The notes beneath the pieces are model-generated. The model searched no databases, had not been told where the DNA came from, and worked only from the letters and a program-made list of their open reading frames with translations. A stretch of DNA of 64,000 nt, from NCBI RefSeq assembly GCF_036014215.1, contig NZ_CP107921.1, positions 1,993,501 to 2,057,500 of the forward strand. The letters are read 5' to 3'. The position numbers and the translations under genes were made by a program. Source of the DNA: Streptomyces sp. NBC_00440 (GTDB lineage: Bacteria > Actinomycetota > Actinomycetes > Streptomycetales > Streptomycetaceae). Shown piece by piece: positions 43,814-50,827 of this stretch (within the stretch, counting starts at the first letter, position 1; the number at the start of each line of letters is the position of its first letter).

Positions 43814-44542
43814 TCAGCGGCCGAGTGGCCAGGCCACCGCGTGGGCGTCCTGGTCGCCGTCGGCATGGCGCGCGCAGGCGTCGGTGAGCGTCTCCAGGAG
43901 GGTCAGCGGGTCGGGCAGCGGATGTTCGAGTCCACGTACCCAGTCCACACTCGCCTCGCCGGGCAGCCGGGCGGGCGGTACGAGCACATAGCTGCCGCGG
44001 CAGTGCCAGCGCAGCCCCGGGTGCTCGTCCATCGTCTCGGGGTGGCAGTCCAGCTCACACGGCCACCACTCGTCCTCGTCCTCGGGCGTACCGCGGGTGG
44101 CGGTGAAGAAGAGCATCCGGTCGATGCCCGACTGGGCGACGGGTCCCACCTGGATCCCGTCGGCGAGCAGCCGCTCCAGCGCGCTGCGCCCCGCGTCGAG
44201 CGGCACGTCCAGGACGTCGAGGACCATGCCGGTCGCGGTGATGAAGTTGGCCTCGGGCTGGTTGCGGACCCAGCGCTCGACCTGGGCGCGGTCGGTCGTG
44301 GACTGCGTCTGCCAGGCGAAGGAGAGCGGGTGCCTGGCCGGGGTGGGACAGCCCACCCGGTCGCAGGAACACCGGTACCCGACGGGGTGCGCGGCAGGCG
44401 AGAGGGGCAGCCCGGCTTCGGCGGCGGCGACGAAGAGCTTCTCGCGGGTGAGGTTGTCGTCAGGGGACTGTCTGGGGCGGCGGCGCAGCCACTGGGTCAT
44501 CCTGCTCGCCGGGCCACGGTCTCGGCCGAACTCTGTTCCCAT
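43814..44542 (-). CDS. Bifunctional DNA primase/polymerase (prim-pol)-type protein
   Basis: A 242-aa protein matching the N-terminal prim-pol domain found in plasmid and phage replication proteins and, as free-standing genes, in many Streptomyces chromosomes. Family landmarks are FVAAAEAGLPLSPAAHPVGY (start of the fold), the cysteine cluster RCSCDRVGCPTPARHPL, WVRNQPEANFITATG and LDVLDVPLDAG. The usual acidic catalytic pair is less clear here (VLDVLDVP), so polymerase activity is uncertain. No helicase or integrase is next to it. Monocistronic, between the efe operon and the TetR gene. Confidence 0.82.
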   Translation of the reverse strand: MGTEFGRDRGPASRMTQWLRRRPRQSPDDNLTREKLFVAAAEAGLPLSPAAHPVGYRCSCDRVGCPTPARHPLSFAWQTQSTTDRAQVERWVRNQPEANFITATGMVLDVLDVPLDAGRSALERLLADGIQVGPVAQSGIDRMLFFTATRGTPEDEDEWWPCELDCHPETMDEHPGLRWHCRGSYVLVPPARLPGEASVDWVRGLEHPLPDPLTLLETLTDACARHADGDQDAHAVAWPLGR

Positions 44543-44641
44543 CTATCCCCTCACCTCACCGCTGCCGCTGCCTGCTCCACGGACCCTCCATGCTGCCACC
44601 ATCCTGCGCCCCGGGTGACCACACTTACCGGCCGGGGTGGT

Positions 44642-45328
44642 TCAGCCACCGTCCGGGCGGGCCCCGATGCCGCGGAGTACCTGGTCCACACAGGTATCGG
44701 CGAAGGCGTGGGTGAGCGGATTGGTGCGCTGGAGCCAGCGGTGGGTGAGCGGCCCGACCAGCATCTCCACGGCGATCCGGATGTCCACGTCCGCGCCGAT
44801 CTGCCCGGCGGCGACGGCGGACCGCAGCCGCTCCTCGTACAGCCCGAGGGCCGGTTCGAGCAGCTCGCGGGTGAAGCGCCTGCCGAGTTCCGGATCGGTG
44901 CACCCGGCCGCCGTCAGGGCGCGGGTGGACGCCTCGTACTTCTCGTCGTTGAACTGGTCGACGGTGAGCCGCAGCACATGCTTGAGGTCGGCCGCGATGT
45001 CCCCGGTGTCGGGGAAGCCGCTCCACGCGCCCTCGGTCTCGGCGTCCCCGGCGAGGGCGAGGGACGCGTCGAGCAGAACGGCCGCCTTCGAGGGCCACCA
45101 GCGGTAGATCGTCTGCTTCCCCACTCCGGCCCGGGCAGCGATGGCCTCGATGGTCAGCTTGTTGTAGCCGGCCTCCGAGACCAGGGAGAGCGCCGCGTCG
45201 AGGATCGCCCGGCGTGAGCGTTCGCTGCGGCGGGTGGCGTCCGGAGCCCTCGTGGGCCGGGCGGCGGGCGGGTCTCCGGGCTGGTGTCCGGCGGGCGGCT
45301 TCGCTGCGGGGGACGGGGAGTCGGCCAT
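44642..45328 (-). CDS. TetR-family regulator facing the DDAH-type gene
   Basis: A 228-aa TetR-type repressor. A disordered Pro/Ala-rich N terminus (about 40 aa) precedes the helix-turn-helix (LTIEAIAARAGVGKQTIYRWW); the ligand domain is of the TetR_C_11-like kind (HVLRLTVDQFNDEKYEAS). I chose the ATG at 45328 because the sequence upstream is not protein-like. A dyad GATAC-N11-GTATC (45356-45376) sits 28 nt upstream of the start and is its probable operator. Divergent from the dimethylargininase-like gene, which it may also control. Confidence 0.9.
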   Translation of the reverse strand: MADSPSPAAKPPAGHQPGDPPAARPTRAPDATRRSERSRRAILDAALSLVSEAGYNKLTIEAIAARAGVGKQTIYRWWPSKAAVLLDASLALAGDAETEGAWSGFPDTGDIAADLKHVLRLTVDQFNDEKYEASTRALTAAGCTDPELGRRFTRELLEPALGLYEERLRSAVAAGQIGADVDIRIAVEMLVGPLTHRWLQRTNPLTHAFADTCVDQVLRGIGARPDGG

Positions 45329-45355
45329 GGAGGGGAATCTAACATCGGCGGATCC

Positions 45356-45376
45356 GATACGTATCGTCTCGGTATC
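45356..45376. promoter_or_regulatory. TetR operator, same half-site geometry as at 24904
   Basis: GATAC and GTATC half-sites separated by 11 nt (45356-45360 and 45372-45376), with an extra GATACGTATC core. It is 28 nt upstream of the TetR gene at 44642-45328 in the divergent gap, and shares the half-sites and the 11-nt gap with the dyad at 24904-24932. Confidence 0.6.
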
Positions 45377-45544
45377 CGCGTGATGTGGCGCTCCGTACCG
45401 GCACCGGGCGCGCCCGGCGGACGCGCCCACGGCCACGGTGGGTGAACCACCCGATCGGTGCACAGCGCGCGGGCCCCGCAGGGCGGACCATGGCAAACAG
45501 TCGGCTGCACACCCGCAGCCCATGTCCGCCGTGAGGAGCCCTCA

Positions 45545-46360
45545 TTGCCTCGTGACGCCAGACCCCGGCGCTATCTGATGTGCCCACCGGCACACTTCAG
45601 GGTGACGTACTCCATCAACCCGTGGATGGACCCTTCGAAACCGGTCGAACTGCCCCTGGCCCTCGCCCAGTGGGAGGACCTGCGCGACCGCTACCGCACG
45701 CTCGGCCACACGGTCGACATCCTGGACCCCGGGCCCGGCCTGCCCGACATGGTCTTCGCGGCCAACGGTGCGACGGTGATCGACGGGCGCGTGCTCGGCG
45801 CCCGCTTCGCCCACGCGGAGCGGGCCGAGGAGGCCGAAGCGCACCTGGAGTGGTTCCGCGCACACGGCTTCACCGGGATCCACCGGCCCGCCCATGTCAA
45901 CGAGGGCGAGGGCGACTTCGCCGTCACTTCCTCGTACATCCTGGCCGGGCGGGGTTTCCGCTCCAGCCCGCTCTCGCACGACGAGGCGCAGGAGTTCTTC
46001 GGCCGCCCGGTGATCGGCCTCGATCTGGTCGACCCGCGCTACTACCACCTCGATACGGCGCTGAGCGTCCTGGACGACGCGGCGGACGAGATCATGTACT
46101 ACCCGGACGCCTTCTCGCCCGGCAGCCGCTCCGTCCTGGCCAGGCTCTTCCCCGACGCGCTGATCGCGGCCCCGGAGGACGCCGCGGCGCTCGGGCTCAA
46201 CGCGGTGAGTGACGGCCGCCATGTGCTGCTGCCACAGGCCGCGGTCGGCCTCTACGCGCCGCTGCGGGCCCGCGGGTTCGAACCGCTCGGCATGGATCTG
46301 AGCGAGCTGCTCAAGGGCGGCGGCAGCGTCAAGTGCTGTACACAGGAGCTGCGTTCGTAG
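45545..46360 (+). CDS. Dimethylargininase (DDAH)/amidinotransferase-family hydrolase
   Basis: A 271-aa pentein-fold guanidine hydrolase. The first strands (YLMCPPAHFRVTYSINPWM), the substrate site DMVFAANGAT and GEGDFAV, the catalytic His in YYHLDTALSVLDD, and the nucleophilic Cys in SVKCCTQEL near the C terminus are all present. Enzymes of this type split N-omega-dimethylarginine or arginine-like substrates into citrulline and amine; in actinobacteria they often sit in arginine/ornithine catabolism. I chose the TTG at 45545 because GAGGAG lies 6 nt upstream and it matches the family's N terminus. It is a single gene, divergent from the TetR gene. Confidence 0.9.
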   Translation: MPRDARPRRYLMCPPAHFRVTYSINPWMDPSKPVELPLALAQWEDLRDRYRTLGHTVDILDPGPGLPDMVFAANGATVIDGRVLGARFAHAERAEEAEAHLEWFRAHGFTGIHRPAHVNEGEGDFAVTSSYILAGRGFRSSPLSHDEAQEFFGRPVIGLDLVDPRYYHLDTALSVLDDAADEIMYYPDAFSPGSRSVLARLFPDALIAAPEDAAALGLNAVSDGRHVLLPQAAVGLYAPLRARGFEPLGMDLSELLKGGGSVKCCTQELRS

Positions 46361-46548
46361 CCGCGGCATGATCACAAGGCTCCTGTGCCGCGACAGGCCG
46401 GCGCGTGCTGGTCGGGGAGCGGCGTACGGCGCGTTCCCCGAGCTCCGCCAGCAGGGGGAGTACCGGCCGGAAGTCCTCGTACTGGACGTACGCGGGCTTT
46501 CGGCCGGTGCTGTGAGAAAGGGGGCTTCCCCTCTCTGGGGCACGAGTG

Positions 46549-46986
46549 TCATCCGGCGTCGTAGCGGTGGCGCGCGCTGTCGATCTCTTCATGGTGGTCC
46601 GTGACCCACTGGGCGAGCGCGTGGACGATGGCGCGCAGGCTCTCGCCCAGTGGCGTCAGTTGGTACTCGACGCGTGGGGGCACCTCGGCGTAGACGGTGC
46701 GGGAGACGACCCCGTCGCGTTCCAGGTGGCGCAGGGTGAGGGTGAGCATGCGCTGGGAGACGCCCGGAATCCGCTGGTGCAGGGCGCCGAACCGCAAGGT
46801 ATCGCGGCTGAGGACACCGATGACCAGGACCGACCACTTGTCGCCGATCCGGTCGAGGGTCTCCCGGAACCTTCGGCCGTTGTCCGGCCAGCTCTCGCAC
46901 GGGTGGGGGACATCGGCAGGCCGGGCGTCTCCCGGGTGCGGGGCGGCGGCACGGTCAGGGTCAGTGGTGTGCTCTGCGTACATCAA
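46549..46986 (-). CDS. HxlR-family winged-helix regulator
   Basis: A 145-aa HxlR/MarR-like transcription factor. After a 25-residue variable tail come CESWPDNGRRFRETLDRIGDKWSVLVIGVL (here shown by DRIGDKWSVLVIGVL), the recognition helix GVSQRMLTLTLRHLERDGVV and the wing PPRVEYQLTPLGESL. Such proteins sense electrophiles or redox stress, often through the cysteine near the N terminus. It diverges from the VOC gene (75 nt between starts), so it very probably controls it. A redundant ATG pair begins the gene. The 188-bp gap down to the DDAH-type gene end holds nothing I can identify. Confidence 0.9.
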   Translation of the reverse strand: MMYAEHTTDPDRAAAPHPGDARPADVPHPCESWPDNGRRFRETLDRIGDKWSVLVIGVLSRDTLRFGALHQRIPGVSQRMLTLTLRHLERDGVVSRTVYAEVPPRVEYQLTPLGESLRAIVHALAQWVTDHHEEIDSARHRYDAG

Positions 46987-47060
46987 TGTGCCTTTTGTGA
47001 GGTCCTCGGTGCATCCCTATGGTGGGGCTACGCACTAATCGTAACCAACCGAGGAGCGAC

Positions 47061-47585
47061 ATGCCGGTCCAGCGTCTCAACCACGCCGTGCTCTACGTCC
47101 GCGACGTCGAACGCAGCGTCGCCTTCTACACCGACCTGCTGAACTTCCGCACCGTCTTCCGCCTCCACGCCGACGGCGGCAAGGTGCCCGAGGGCGCGTT
47201 CCTGCAGGCCGAGGAGTCGACCAACGACCACGACTTGGCCTTCCTCCAGATCGACGGCCCGGCTTCCCCGCAGAGTCCGGGCCGACGCCCCGGGCTCGCG
47301 CACCTGGCGTGGGAGGTGGACACCCTGGCCGAGTTCCAGCAGATCCGCGGCAAGCTGCAGCAGGCAGGTGCACTGGCCTACGAGACCGATCACGGCACCA
47401 CCAAGTCGGTGTACGCCAGCGACCCGGACGGCCTGGAGTTCGAAGTGTGCTGGCTGGTGCCCGCCGACAGGATCAACGAGGTGGACCCCGTGGCATTCTC
47501 ACCGCTCGACCTGGACGCGGTCATCGCGCAATTCGGCGCCGACCTCCCGGGCGGGACCGGCATCTCCGCTCCGGCCCGCAACTGA
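47061..47585 (+). CDS. VOC-superfamily dioxygenase/glyoxalase-like protein
   Basis: A 174-aa vicinal-oxygen-chelate protein with the beta-alpha-beta-beta-beta repeats and probable metal ligands in RLNHAVLYVRDVERSVAFY (His), LAHLAWEVDTLAE (His) and GLEFEVCW (Glu). The closest relatives are catechol-2,3-dioxygenase-like or glyoxalase-like proteins; the substrate is unknown. The ATG at 47061 has GAGGAG 4 nt upstream, which fixes the start. Divergent from the HxlR gene, whose product probably represses it and releases it under electrophile stress. Confidence 0.9.
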   Translation: MPVQRLNHAVLYVRDVERSVAFYTDLLNFRTVFRLHADGGKVPEGAFLQAEESTNDHDLAFLQIDGPASPQSPGRRPGLAHLAWEVDTLAEFQQIRGKLQQAGALAYETDHGTTKSVYASDPDGLEFEVCWLVPADRINEVDPVAFSPLDLDAVIAQFGADLPGGTGISAPARN

Positions 47586-47779
47586 ACCACCAGACGCCGT
47601 CCTTCGGCCCCGGCGGGCCATTTGCGAGGCGCCCTCGTCCAGCACCGGACGGTTCCGCGGTCGCGGCCTTCTGGAGTTCACCGGCTGACTGTCACTGGTC
47701 ACCTCTGCGGGCTTATGTATCGCCTCCCACAGGATGCCCGGCGGCAGGTGTCCGATTCAGCCCCCAGGTGCGCACGCAG

Positions 47780-48817
47780 TTACGCGTGGGGCGGCGGCCA
47801 TGCGTCGCCCCACGCGGTGTCCCGGGCCGCTCGGTAGAGGTCGCCGTGGCGCTTGGAGACGGTCTCGCGGGTGAGTTCGCCCGCGGCCGTGCACAGTTCC
47901 AGCTGGACCAGGCCCTTGCGGATCTGCGGTTTGCGTACGACCCGGGCCGGGACGGTCGCCACCTCGCCCCGGAACGCGGCGACATAGCTGAACTTCTCGT
48001 CCTCGTACGCCAGGGAGCCGCCCTTGACCTTCCGGTGCAGCGACGACCTGCTCACCCGGGCCGAGAAGTGGCACCAGTCGGTGCCGCGCTCGATGGGGCA
48101 GGCGTCGCTGTGCGGGCAGGGGGCCGCGGTCCGCAGACCCGCCGCGGTCAGCCGGTCCCGGGCCGCCATGATCCGCAGATAGCCGTCGGGCGTGCCTGGT
48201 TCGACCACGACGACCGCCTGGGCTGCCTGCGCGGCGGCGTCCACGACGGCGGTGCGGGCGGCCTCGGTCAGCTCCCCCAGGACGTACGAGACCGTGACCA
48301 GATCAGTGCTCTCCAAAGTGAGCCCCGGTCCGATACGAGAGCGCTGCCAGTCGGCCGCGCGCAGCGCGGACGAGCCGGACTGCGCGGCAAGTTCACGGCC
48401 GAGTACGAGCGCGGGCTCCGCCCAGTCCAGCACCGTGGTGCGCCGGGTCGCCGCCCCGTCCGGCCCGTCCGCTCCGCCCCGTCCGTCCGGGCCGTCCCAG
48501 GCCCCCGCCACCGCCCAGGTCGCCGCGCCGGTGCCGCCGCCGACGTCGGTGTGCCGGGCGGGCACCCACCCGGGCACCGCGGCACGGAAGGCGTCGAGCG
48601 CCGCCCGTACCGCTTCGAACGTGGCGGGCATCCGGTACGCGGCGTACGCGGCGACGTCCGAGCGGTCGCGCAGCAGCGGGGTACCGGTGGGGGTGGTCCC
48701 CCGGTAGTTGGCGATCAGCCGCTCGACGGCCTGGGCGGCCTGTTTGGGCGGCAGTCCGTCGAGGAGCCCGGCCAGGGCGGTGCGCAGGGCTTCGGCGGTG
48801 GGGAGGGAGTCGTTCAC
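47780..48817 (-). CDS. Rsm22-like small-ribosomal-subunit methyltransferase
   Basis: A 345-aa SAM-dependent methyltransferase-fold protein of the Rsm22 family (mitochondrial METTL17 relatives), associated with small-subunit assembly. Family features are RMPATFEAVRAALDAF, the SAM-binding DVGGGTGAATWA, and a cysteine cluster CPHSDACPIERGTDWCHF that is likely to bind an Fe-S cluster. The C-terminal domain (FRGEVATVPARVVRKPQI) is a beta-barrel-like segment. GTG start at 48817. Asp/Gly/Pro-rich insert (DGPDGRGGADGPDG) after the SAM motif is low complexity. The 194-bp gap to the convergent VOC gene shows nothing recognisable. Confidence 0.85.
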   Translation of the reverse strand: MNDSLPTAEALRTALAGLLDGLPPKQAAQAVERLIANYRGTTPTGTPLLRDRSDVAAYAAYRMPATFEAVRAALDAFRAAVPGWVPARHTDVGGGTGAATWAVAGAWDGPDGRGGADGPDGAATRRTTVLDWAEPALVLGRELAAQSGSSALRAADWQRSRIGPGLTLESTDLVTVSYVLGELTEAARTAVVDAAAQAAQAVVVVEPGTPDGYLRIMAARDRLTAAGLRTAAPCPHSDACPIERGTDWCHFSARVSRSSLHRKVKGGSLAYEDEKFSYVAAFRGEVATVPARVVRKPQIRKGLVQLELCTAAGELTRETVSKRHGDLYRAARDTAWGDAWPPPHA

Positions 48818-48837
48818 CGGAGGAGTCTAGGCGGTGT

Positions 48838-49010
48838 CCGGTCCCGGTCAGTGCGTTGGTGCCGATGCCCAGCTCGACGCAGCCGAAGACCCTCTCGTCC
48901 TCGACGATACGGCCCGTGGGCACGAGCACGCCGGGGTTGAAGCCGGGCGACCAGTGCGCGGCGCGGAACGCGTGGGAGTGCCGGCCCGCGTCAGAGCGGA
49001 CCGGCACCAC
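48838..49010 (-). pseudogene. Possible C-terminal remnant of an aminopeptidase-like protein
   Basis: Between the Rsm22-like gene and the ketosynthase, the minus strand encodes about 55 protein-like residues (HWSPGFNPGVLVPTGRIVED, then FGCVELGIGTNALTG). The GRIVED...IGTN pattern recalls the C-terminal end of M29-type leucyl aminopeptidases and relatives. There is no start, and the frame runs into ureadable sequence after 48838. Most likely a gene relic; the family is a guess. Confidence 0.3.
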
Positions 49011-49031
49011 GGAAGGGGCCTGCGGAGGCCG

Positions 49032-50258
49032 TCAGGCGTGCTGGAAGGCGAGCACGGCGTTGTGCCCGCCGAAGCCGAAGGAGTGGCTGACCGCGCGCGA
49101 CACCCGTACCCTGCGGGGCTGTTTGGTCACACAGTCGATGTCGAACTCCGGTGCGGGGGCGGTCAGATTGGCGACCGGCGGTACGAGTCCGTGCTGGAGG
49201 GTGAGGACGGTCAGCCCGGCCTCGATGGCGCCCGCCGCGCCCATGCAGTGACCGAGCACACCCTTGGGCGCGGTCACCGGGGGCCGGTGCGGGTAGGCGC
49301 GGGCGATCAGCCCCGCCTCGGCGGCGTCGTTGAGCAGGGTCGATGTGCCGTGGGCGTTGACATGGCCGACGTCCGCCGCGCACCATCCCGCGTCGCGCAG
49401 CGCCGCGTCCACCGCGGCCCGGGCGACGGAGCCGTCGGGCCGGGGGCTGGTCGGGTGGTACGCGTCGGTGGTGGCGCCGGTTCCGGCCAGCAGGGCGCGC
49501 GGGGCGACGTTCCGGGCCAGCGCGTCGGCCTCCCGCTCCAGGACCATGACGGCGGCGCCCTCCCCCATCACGAGACCGCGCCGGTCGGCCGCGAACGGGC
49601 GGCTGATGGCCGGGGGTTCCTCCCCCGCCCGCATCGCACCGGCCCCCGACCGCGCGAACCCGGTCAGGGCCAGCCGGTCGATGATCGATTCGGTGGCGCC
49701 CGCGAGGGCGATGTCGCACTGCCCGGTGACCAGCAGATCGCGCGCCACCGACAGCGCGGTGGCGCCGGACGAACATGCCGTGCAGGGCGCCAGGCTCGGC
49801 CCGGTGGTCCGCAGCCGGATGGCGACCTCGGCGGCCGCCATGTTGGGGACGGTGAGCAGGGTACCCAGGGGCGAGGTCGCCTCGGGCCCCCGGTTCGTCA
49901 GGGCGACCGACTGCTCGTACAGCCCGGTCGAACCCGCACTGCTGGTCCCGATGACGACGGCGACCCGGGTGCCGTCCCAGCCGGCCGGGGAGAGACCGGC
50001 GTCGGCGACGGCCTCCTCGGCGGCGAGCACCGCGAACCTGACGTAGCGTCCCATGCGGTAGACGGTCCGGCCACCGACGGCGTCCGCCAGGTCGATTCCG
50101 GTGACCTGACAGGCGAAGTCGATGGCGCAGCCGTCCAGTTCGGGAACGGTACGGGCCGTGGAGCGGCCCGCACACACACCCCGCCAGGTGGATTCCGTGT
50201 CGTTGCCGGCCGGGGTGATCATGCCCAGGCCGGTGATGGCGACAGGAGGAAGCGTCAT
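49032..50258 (-). CDS. Beta-ketoacyl-ACP synthase II (FabF-like), second of the cassette
   Basis: A 408-aa condensing enzyme that extends an acyl-ACP with malonyl-ACP. The full Cys-His-His triad is present: Cys162 in TACSSGAT, His303 in NAHGTST and His337 in KGVLGHCMG, and the C terminus has HSFGFGGHN. It is therefore a catalytic KS and not a chain-length factor. The start at 50258 overlaps the ACP stop by 4 nt (ATGA), so ACP and KS are made together. A frame extending upstream to 50546 is only the ACP region read in another frame. It ends the cassette. Confidence 0.93.
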   Translation of the reverse strand: MTLPPVAITGLGMITPAGNDTESTWRGVCAGRSTARTVPELDGCAIDFACQVTGIDLADAVGGRTVYRMGRYVRFAVLAAEEAVADAGLSPAGWDGTRVAVVIGTSSAGSTGLYEQSVALTNRGPEATSPLGTLLTVPNMAAAEVAIRLRTTGPSLAPCTACSSGATALSVARDLLVTGQCDIALAGATESIIDRLALTGFARSGAGAMRAGEEPPAISRPFAADRRGLVMGEGAAVMVLEREADALARNVAPRALLAGTGATTDAYHPTSPRPDGSVARAAVDAALRDAGWCAADVGHVNAHGTSTLLNDAAEAGLIARAYPHRPPVTAPKGVLGHCMGAAGAIEAGLTVLTLQHGLVPPVANLTAPAPEFDIDCVTKQPRRVRVSRAVSHSFGFGGHNAVLAFQHA

Positions 50259-50518
50259 CGGGCGCCGGCCGCGGTGGATGCGGTGGATGCGGTGGATGCG
50301 GTCAGGAACTCGCTGATCCGGCCGAGCGTGGCTCCCTTGTAGGCGGTGTCGGCGTCGGCGTCGACACCGAGGGTCTCCTTGACGATGACCCCGAGCTCCG
50401 CGACGGCGAGGGAGTCCATCTCCAGGTCGTCCATGGTGGCCTCGGGGCGGAGTTCGACGGCGGGGACCTTGAAGGTGTTGGTCAGGACGTCGACAAGGGT
50501 CGGGTGCAGCTCGGACAT
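50255..50518 (-). CDS. Discrete acyl carrier protein
   Basis: An 87-aa four-helix ACP. The phosphopantetheine site is Ser36 in DDLEMDSLAVAELG, and the second helix continues VIVKETLGVDAD. It carries the growing chain for the neighbouring ketosynthases and for the oxidase. The start at 50518 (MSELHPTLVDV) has AAGGGGAA upstream; a second ATG 15 nt earlier is possible. The C-terminal tail TASTASTASTAAGAR is coded by a 9-bp tandem repeat (50271-50302) and is not part of the ACP fold. It begins a separate transcription unit with the KS at 49032. Confidence 0.93.
   Translation of the reverse strand: MSELHPTLVDVLTNTFKVPAVELRPEATMDDLEMDSLAVAELGVIVKETLGVDADADTAYKGATLGRISEFLTASTASTASTAAGAR
50271..50302 (-). 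repeat. 9-bp tandem repeat coding the ACP tail
   Basis: Three full copies and a partial fourth copy of GCGGTGGAT (plus strand). Each unit adds three residues (Thr-Ala-Ser) in frame, so copy-number changes would only lengthen or shorten the tail. Confidence 0.85.
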
Positions 50519-50547
50519 GACATTCCCCTTCATTCAAAGCGGACATA

Positions 50548-50600
50548 CCTACAGAACAGACCCACAGAACAGGCCTGCAAAAATGGACCTACAAAACAGA
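50548..50600 (-). repeat. Four imperfect 13-14-bp tandem repeats in front of the ACP gene
   Basis: On the plus strand: CCTACAGAACAGA (50548-50560), CCCACAGAACAGG (50561-50573), CCTGCAAAAATGGA (50574-50587), CCTACAAAACAGA (50588-50600). They lie 30-82 nt upstream of the ACP start, in a non-coding, unusually A-rich patch. They could be stacked protein-binding sites or a remnant of slippage. Confidence 0.7.
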
Positions 50601-50634
50601 CTGAATACGGATGAATCGCATCCCATAGATATCG

Positions 50635-50649
50635 GTCCAACGGTTGGAC
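50635..50649. promoter_or_regulatory. Perfect 15-bp palindrome in the ACP promoter region
   Basis: GTCCAAC-G-GTTGGAC, 7-bp arms around one base, about 120 nt upstream of the ACP start. Its symmetry and place fit an operator for a dimeric regulator not encoded nearby. Confidence 0.5.
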
Positions 50650-50749
50650 GATCTTCCGGTTACGCGGTGACGGAAGGTTTTTTCACCCCGCGGGGACGGC
50701 CGCCGGAAGCCTCTCCGGGCCCACCGGGGCGCGACTCCGCGGACACGGC

Positions 50750-50827
50750 CTAGCGGCAGAAACGGGACAGCACGTGGACCGTGCCCCAGTACGCGACCAG
50801 AACCGCGCGCAGCAGCAGCCGGCTCAC
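50750..50827 (-). CDS. Possible 25-aa membrane peptide coupled to the oxidase gene
   Basis: A GTG at 50827 overlaps the oxidase TGA (GTGA) and opens a 25-codon frame (SRLLLRAVLVAYWGTVHVL...) ending in TAG at 50750. It would form one short hydrophobic helix. The overlap is the same kind seen between real genes here, but there is no other support. Below it, 50519-50749 is the control region of the ACP gene. Confidence 0.25.
   Translation of the reverse strand: MSRLLLRAVLVAYWGTVHVLSRFCR

Noticed and set aside
46329..46592. 87-codon minus-strand frame after the DDAH-type gene
   Set aside because: Part of it looks protein-like (YVQYEDFRPVLPLLAELG) but it overlaps the DDAH-type end and the HxlR gene, and has no good start.
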